Shown piece by piece: positions 58,114 through 64,000 of a stretch of 64,000 nucleotides of DNA (position 1 is the stretch's first letter; the number at the start of each line of letters is the position of its first letter). This DNA is from Magicicada septendecula (Eukaryota; Arthropoda; Insecta; Hemiptera; Cicadidae). A program made the position numbers and the translations under genes. The notes beneath the pieces are model-generated. The model made no database searches and was not told the origin of the DNA. It saw nothing but the letters and a program-made list of their open reading frames with translations. The DNA lies in the NCBI GenBank assembly GCA_034769895.1, contig CM068372.1, positions 240,708,343-240,772,342 on the forward strand. The letters are read 5' to 3'.

Positions 58114-59083
58114 ATAACTGGGTCACTAGAACAAATAAAGGGGAACAATGATTAAAGCGGATGTAACGTAACAACACGGCGACTGTACGTACAATAAATG
58201 CAACTCTACTTGCATAGAGGGGGGAATATTTGCTTAAAAACCTCCAATGAAGGGTACAATTGAAAAATCGAATACTCATTATTAATCGCACATAAAATAA
58301 ATAAATATGTCGATAAATAAAAAGCAATACATATTATTTGTCTAATGAAAAGGCAGAGAAAAAAAAATTTTAATTTTGTATAAAAAATTTTTTTTTCACC
58401 AAGCTGGGAAATAATGCAACAGTACAAACAATAATGATACTGTGCATTGCTCAAATAAATAAAATAAAGAATAAAAATGAATAAATATAAATTAATAAAC
58501 ATGACTCAGATTGCATAAGCTGAATCGTAGTAAAAATAGGGAGTACAGAATTCATGCATGGACATGCAGTTTTGACACACCTGTCGCTAGCGTTGATCTG
58601 ATAGGTCGACTATATGAATCGTTATAATACTTATGTATATAAGTGTGTGTGCGTGTGCGTGCACGCATCAACTGAAATAACCTGTACAATGTACAATAAC
58701 CTGTCAGCAATGGAACGAGATGTAAAAAAAAACTTGTTTCTGTTCAGTAAACAAGGGTGACGTTGATTAAGAAATAATAAATATACATTTTGATATAACC
58801 GTACTGTTTTTCAAATTACAAAGTATAAAGAAACAAACTTTAATTTCAGAAAAGATCTGTGAATTATTTTGCTGGTAGGGCAAAGGGCCACTGGAAAAAG
58901 ATAAGTTCAGGAGGGGGATAAAAGTTTGTTAATGCTGATGTAATCCTCTTTTCACTATTTACTAGACAGTGTAAGGAAAGCATTGTGAATGTAATTCAAA
59001 TCGAGTTTTCACTGATGTTAACCTGACTGAAAGTGTTGTGGGCTCAAATTCATAGTTACTGTGTTGGAAAATAAGAATATTAT

Positions 59084-59333
59084 GGTATATACAAAATTGA
59101 ATTCCAAGATTGCAATAAATGCTACATAGGACAAACAAAAAACAGCTGAAAAAACGTTATTTTGTACACCTAAATGCATACAAAAAGCAGACATATATAA
59201 ATCTAATTTGGCCACACATGCAATAAACACTGGACATGAAATTCCAGACACAACCAATATGACACTAATAAAACATACCACACAAAGGGGCCATAATGAC
59301 CATTTGGGAAAATTGACAAATATACAAACATAA
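59084..59333 (+). pseudogene. Penelope-like GIY-YIG endonuclease fragment, unit 3
   Basis: Same fragment. One conserved Cys is changed (GAATTC in place of GATTGC, giving E-F), and HNEH has become HNDH. The shared stop after QTKNS is kept. Confidence 0.75.
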
Positions 59334-59540
59334 AACACAAAACAAACTAATACATGAACAAATACAAATCAATACAAAACATGACAATTTTTAAAGCACT
59401 CAACGTAGAAAATACACAAAATAATATATACACCACAATCACACACAATAATTCCAATTTAAAGCACCAGAAATCAACAGGAAACCAAAACAATAACCAG
59501 CCAACACACAAATACCTCACAAGGCACAAAATTAGGAAGG

Positions 59541-59576
59541 CTATAGATGGGAAAACAATGCTTCCCGAAACATGTT
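59541..59576 (+). ncRNA. Hammerhead-like motif, unit 3
   Basis: CTATAGA core (two changes from consensus), the same GGGAA/TTCCC stem, then CGAAACATGTT. In unit 2 the core is deleted. Confidence 0.4.
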
Positions 59577-59675
59577 CCAAATAGGGAGAAAACGTCTTGA
59601 GGTAAAGTCATCATAAAATATATATTATATACATCAAGAAACAGACTGTAGAAGAAAGTGTTTGAATATATATAT

Positions 59676-61543
59676 TGCAACAGTACAAACAATAATGATA
59701 CTGTGCATTGCCCAAATAAATAATAAAAATGAATAAATATAAATTAATAAACGAGCTGAATCGTAAAATTGCATAAGCTGAATCGTAGTAAAATAGGGAG
59801 TACAGATTCATGAATGGACAAGCAGTTTCGACACACCTGTCGCTAGCGTTGTGTATGCGCGTATTTTGTTAGTGTGTGTGAAACCTGTCCATTCCTGAAA
59901 TGTAACCAACCCTTTTCAAGTAGAATAGTTATATGTTTATTGTTAATTATAAGAAAAGTATGTACGATAGGATAAAACAAAAGACACCAAAGTGTGTAGG
60001 AATTATAGATAAATAAAATGTTAAAAAACCATACAGAGGTGATGAAAAGTGCAATTACTATACGAAAAAATGAATAACTTTTTGTGAATACGATAAAGAA
60101 GTGCAATTTACGTATAGTAATCACATAAAAATTAGTGATCGCTTGGACACCGAGTGATGCGAAACAAACTTCGTAATTCACGAACATAGGCGAAAATAGT
60201 GATTTGAACCAGAGTGGGTAGAGTGACGCCTTGACAGAATCTGACAAGTTGAAAAGTGTTCAGACAGTAATTTTTGCACAACCAGACTATAAATACCAGG
60301 TCGCGCTAATAAAGTTTCTTCTTCTCGATTCAACCATTGCCTCAGGAGGCTATGTCAGTCGACGACATAAATTCACAATTATCGTAAGAGTCACAGGACC
60401 AACTAGCTATACAGCCAGAGCTGCAAAATACATATGATGAGGTCTATGGACACACCGGCAGCATATGACATGAGACGAGATGACTGTTAATCAGCACACA
60501 GAGGACACGACCACAGGACCTGAAGCACATGCAGAGGACACGGAGGACGTACAGATGAATAACCACGTCAAACGAGGTGATAAAAAAACATTTAATTACA
60601 GACAGTTGAAAGACACTAATTAAAGTTTGAATGGAAGACATTCAACCAATATTAAATATAATAAATGATGCATAAATGTAAAAGCAGTAAAAATTAGAAT
60701 AATATTTCTTGTATCAAATTTAGAAATTAGTAACGAAAACGATAAGAGAAATACGTAATTTTAGAAATAACGCAATTAGTAAAGTCTTTTATGATAAAGA
60801 AAAAAAAATGCATATGCAGTAGAAAGTAAAACAATGTAATATAAAACAAGTTTAAATAGAAGTAAATCATTTTTTTTTTTTTTTGCTAATGAATCAGCAA
60901 TTGCAAAAATACGAACACACCATGAGTAAGCCGAGAGCAAAGTAAACATTTTAAAGTAATTTTAATTAGTTAATAAGAGTTGTATATAACTTATGTATTT
61001 AATTTGTTAGCAATAAGTTATGTACGAAAACTTTGTACAAACGATTTAATAATGAGTTATTCTTTAATATCCGATATGAGAGATGTTAAATAAATAAATA
61101 ATGGAACGATTTTAAACGTAAATAACGTTATTTTCTTCTTATTACGATTACACCCATGAATTCAATACAATATATATATGAGTTTAAATTGGTTAACTTG
61201 CGTAGTATAAATAATTGCCTCCCAAAAGCATGTGGCTACACAAGTTACATTAATTTAAATAAACATCAATTTGTTATGTTGTAAATTGGCGCTCCAAAAA
61301 TTGTGGGGCTCCACAAATTTAAATAAATATTGAAGTGCAATTTGTATGGTTGTAAATTGTCGCCTATGAACGTGTGGCATGATCCCGACCATTTGACTAT
61401 ATATAAAAAAAATGTTTGTAGCTAAATGGTTGCTCTAAAAAAAAATAAAGGTGTGTTAAATAAAAAAATATATATTATATGTGATAATTATTTATATTAA
61501 ACAATAATTGTATGTTATGTTAATTGTTGTGTATTAAGACACA
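59676..61543 (+). repeat. Putative long LTR, unit 3
   Basis: As in units 1 and 2, with its own variants in the first half (for example the loss of GAA after the T-run near 60885). Confidence 0.55.
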
Positions 61544-61759
61544 ACTGGCGCTCAACGAAATAATATCATTGTAAAGGTGTAATGGTAATAAGAAAAGTAA
61601 TAAATAAATAAAATTAGTAATTCGGTTCCATAAGAATAAAGTTCTAAAACATAATAAATAAATACATCATATTCGATATGGCAGCACCAGGAAGTATTAG
61701 TATGGAGGTAATCATTAAGGTGATGGGAAACCTTATGGAAGAATATGGAATAAGACAAA

Positions 61760-62230
61760 ATGTATGTGCTAAGACTAGATAGAAACATAGAAGAGTTAAC
61801 ACCAAATAAAGAACAATTAGGTAAAACATTAAAAGAATATAATACTATTCTAAGAGAAGGAGCAAAAGATATCGTAGAACAAGATATCGTAAATAAGACT
61901 ATGCACTTAGTAGCTACGTATATCGACAATAATACGCGTATAAACGCACGCAAAAGTAATGCTAAGATAGCACTTGATACACAAGCTATTAAAATAAAAA
62001 AGGAACTTGAAGGAATGTTAATATTTAATAATTATAATTCTAGAGAAATAAATAACATTAAGGAAGAAAGAAAAATAAAGATTAAGAAAGCATACCTTAT
62101 TGATAGAAATATCCAAATCGCAAGTTACACACACAGCGATAAATCACATAAAAGAAAAATATGTGTAAAACACTTAACACACAATAAGTATCACTGTAAC
62201 GAGAAACGTAGTAATAAATCATCTATATGA
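61760..62230 (+). pseudogene. Gag-position ORF, unit 3
   Basis: Identical translated protein to units 1 and 2. The downstream A/T-rich tract lacks 12 bases present in unit 1 (about 51540), as in unit 2. Confidence 0.45.
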
Positions 62231-63209
62231 AACACTACGCAAACTTGTGATAATTATAATATTAACTATATGCACGATAAGTATAAAGCGAACGATAATT
62301 ATAATAACGATAATTATAAAAACTACAGAGGTTATCATAAACGACGGATGAAAAAACAGTCGACTGCTGTTTATATGGGCCTCAAGCAGACTGACCATAC
62401 GCAATGCATTAGTGACGAGAGAATTGTGGAACGTGCTGAGAGAAGAGAGAGGGTTATTCGACGCAGCTAAGAAACAAATTTTTACCTTATAAACAGGTGA
62501 GTTATGCAGTCACATAGAGTTATACATTACAATGGAATGTTAACAAGGATGAGAAGCGGAAATTGTTATGTCGGCGACTATACGGCAAAGGAAACGATGT
62601 CCGACAGCTGGTCAAACAATACAATGCATTGTTAACTTAATCTAGGGAGGGTGTAAATTGAACCACACTCAATGCCCAAAAATCAATAGTTATTTTAAGA
62701 AAAATATTACTGTTAATTATTAATAAGATAAAGAATTAATTAAGAAGGAATGTTAATGTGTTAAAAATATGTTAAGAAATGAAAGGAATGTCATTATCGA
62801 TGTTGTTATTAATATGAAGAAAGGATTAGAAATGAGAAATAATTGTTATAATTGTCAGAACGGCTGATCAAGCGAAATCTTCATACCTTAGGGGAATGCA
62901 AGGACACAGAAGAAAGCGATAGTGAAAAGTCAAAGAGCAGAGACTACTTAGAATTTAGAACTACGAGTAAAATATCGATATGTTTTCTAAGGCAGTTCAT
63001 CTGTAACCGATCATGCGACACACTACAAAGCTAAAAGAGTATTCTGTTACGGAAGTGTATTTCAGCACAGGGTAAGAATGAAGAAAATTATGAGCGATCA
63101 GAAAAGAAATGTAAGTAATGTTCATGTAAGAGAAGATTAAAGAATGTAGGAATGTTATGATTAAGGAAATGCAAAATTACAGAGTGAAAGATGGCGTAAA
63201 TACGTAGAA

Positions 63210-63497
63210 ATGCAGAGCATCCAGAAATAAAATAAGGGAGAGCTAATTGCAGTGGATTTTCTGGGACCACTACCACGATCAAGTCGAGGAGTGAAACACA
63301 TATTGGTATGTATCGATGTGTTTTCCAAGGCAGTCCGACTGTACCCAATTATGCGACCCACCATGAAGGTTGTTCTACAGATACTACTGCAGAAATATAT
63401 TCCAACATTTGGCAAGATGAAAAAGGTCTTGAGTGATCAGAGTATACAATTCCAGAGTGAGAAATGGGAGAGAACTTTAAGAAAATTCCATTCATAA
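63210..63497 (+). pseudogene. Ty3/gypsy integrase core fragment, unit 3
   Basis: Same fragment, with the same early TAA as unit 2 and IDVFSK as in unit 1. Confidence 0.78.
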
Positions 63498-64000
63498 ATA
63501 ACTGGGTCACTAGAACAAATAAAGGGGAACAATGATTAAAGCGGATGTAACGTAACAACACGGCGACTGTACGTACAATAAATGCAACTCTACTTGCATA
63601 GAGGGGGGAATATTTGCATAAAAACCTCCAATGAAGGGTACAATTGAAAAATCGAATACTCATTATTAATCGCACATAAAATAAATAAATATGTCGATAA
63701 ATAAAAAGCAATACATATTATTTGTCTAATGAAAAGGCAGAGAAAAAAAAATTTTAATTTTGTATAAAAAATTTTTTTTTCACCAAGCTGGGAAATAATG
63801 CAACAGTACAAACAATAATGATACTGTGCATTGCTCAAATAAATAAAATAAAGAATAAAAATGAATAAATATAAATTAATAAACATGACTCAGATTGCAT
63901 AAGCTGAATCGTAGTAAAAATAGGGAGTACAGAATTCATGCATGGACATGCAGTTTTGACACACCTGTCGCTAGCGTTGATCTGATAGGTCGACTATATG

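Larger units (their letters stand above)
53242..58620. repeat. 5.38-kb composite tandem unit 2
   Basis: Same order as unit 1. A small deletion at about 54165 removes the hammerhead-like core. First half carries unit 1 variants; second half carries unit 3 variants. Confidence 0.93.
58621..64000. repeat. 5.38-kb composite tandem unit 3
   Basis: Same order; the window ends within about ten bases of where a fourth unit would begin, so the array may continue. Confidence 0.93.

Noticed and set aside
1..64000. tRNA or rRNA genes
   Set aside because: Only primer-site complements of tRNA ends were seen; no cloverleaf or rRNA segment was recognised by eye.

Overview
This is an AT-rich window of eukaryotic, almost certainly insect, nuclear DNA. 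It has GT-AG introns, C2H2 zinc fingers and the transposon mix of a large arthropod genome: piggyBac, pogo/Tigger, hAT, Helitron, Ty3/gypsy, Penelope and LINE. I cannot name the species. A hemimetabolous insect with a large, repeat-rich genome is only a guess. No tRNA, rRNA, CRISPR array or bacterial operon was seen. Nearly everything recognisable is mobile DNA at various stages of decay. The one clearly intact host-type ORF is a C2H2 zinc-finger protein at 40975-42117.

Layout. 1-2304: 5' end of a minus-strand LTR retrotransposon (family A: LTR, tRNA-Leu-like primer site, gag, retropepsin), truncated. 3078-3505: Penelope-like (PLE) tail in inverted arrangement, ending in (GT)n. 4324-9121: a full-length Tigger-type element with a broken transposase; a complete piggyBac-like element (4649-6991, TTAA on both sides) is nested in it, and its transposase start codon appears to be split by an intron. 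9122-16011: mostly featureless, with two phase-compatible candidate host exons, a ~95-bp tandem repeat and a large PLE inverted pair. 16012-19440: minus-strand fossils of a hAT, a Helitron helicase and a pogo-type transposase. 21819-31157: a complete minus-strand Ty3/gypsy element with 1.23-kb LTRs, 4-bp target duplication, tRNA-Lys primer site, gag with a RanBP2-type zinc finger, and pol with one stop and one frameshift. 31296-37640: a palindrome, three LINE fragments, a Tc1/IS630-type fragment and a perfect hairpin. 40975-42240: the zinc-finger ORF and decayed fingers behind it. 43169-43795: a small hAT derivative. 45893-47854: an internally deleted plus-strand copy of family A.

47855-64000: three consecutive ~5.38-kb tandem units, very similar to one another. 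Each is a composite of a PLE GIY-YIG endonuclease fragment, a hammerhead-like PLE tail, and a decayed Ty3/gypsy-like element (long LTR, TATA box, primer-site-like sequence, a gag-position ORF of unknown family, integrase fragment, truncated 3' LTR). The array starts at the last base of the family A LTR and reaches the end of the window. Variant sites show that unit 2 matches unit 1 in its first half and unit 3 in its second half, as expected from unequal exchange. This transposon-derived macrosatellite, the hammerhead-like motifs in the PLE tails and the split-start piggyBac are the most unusual points.
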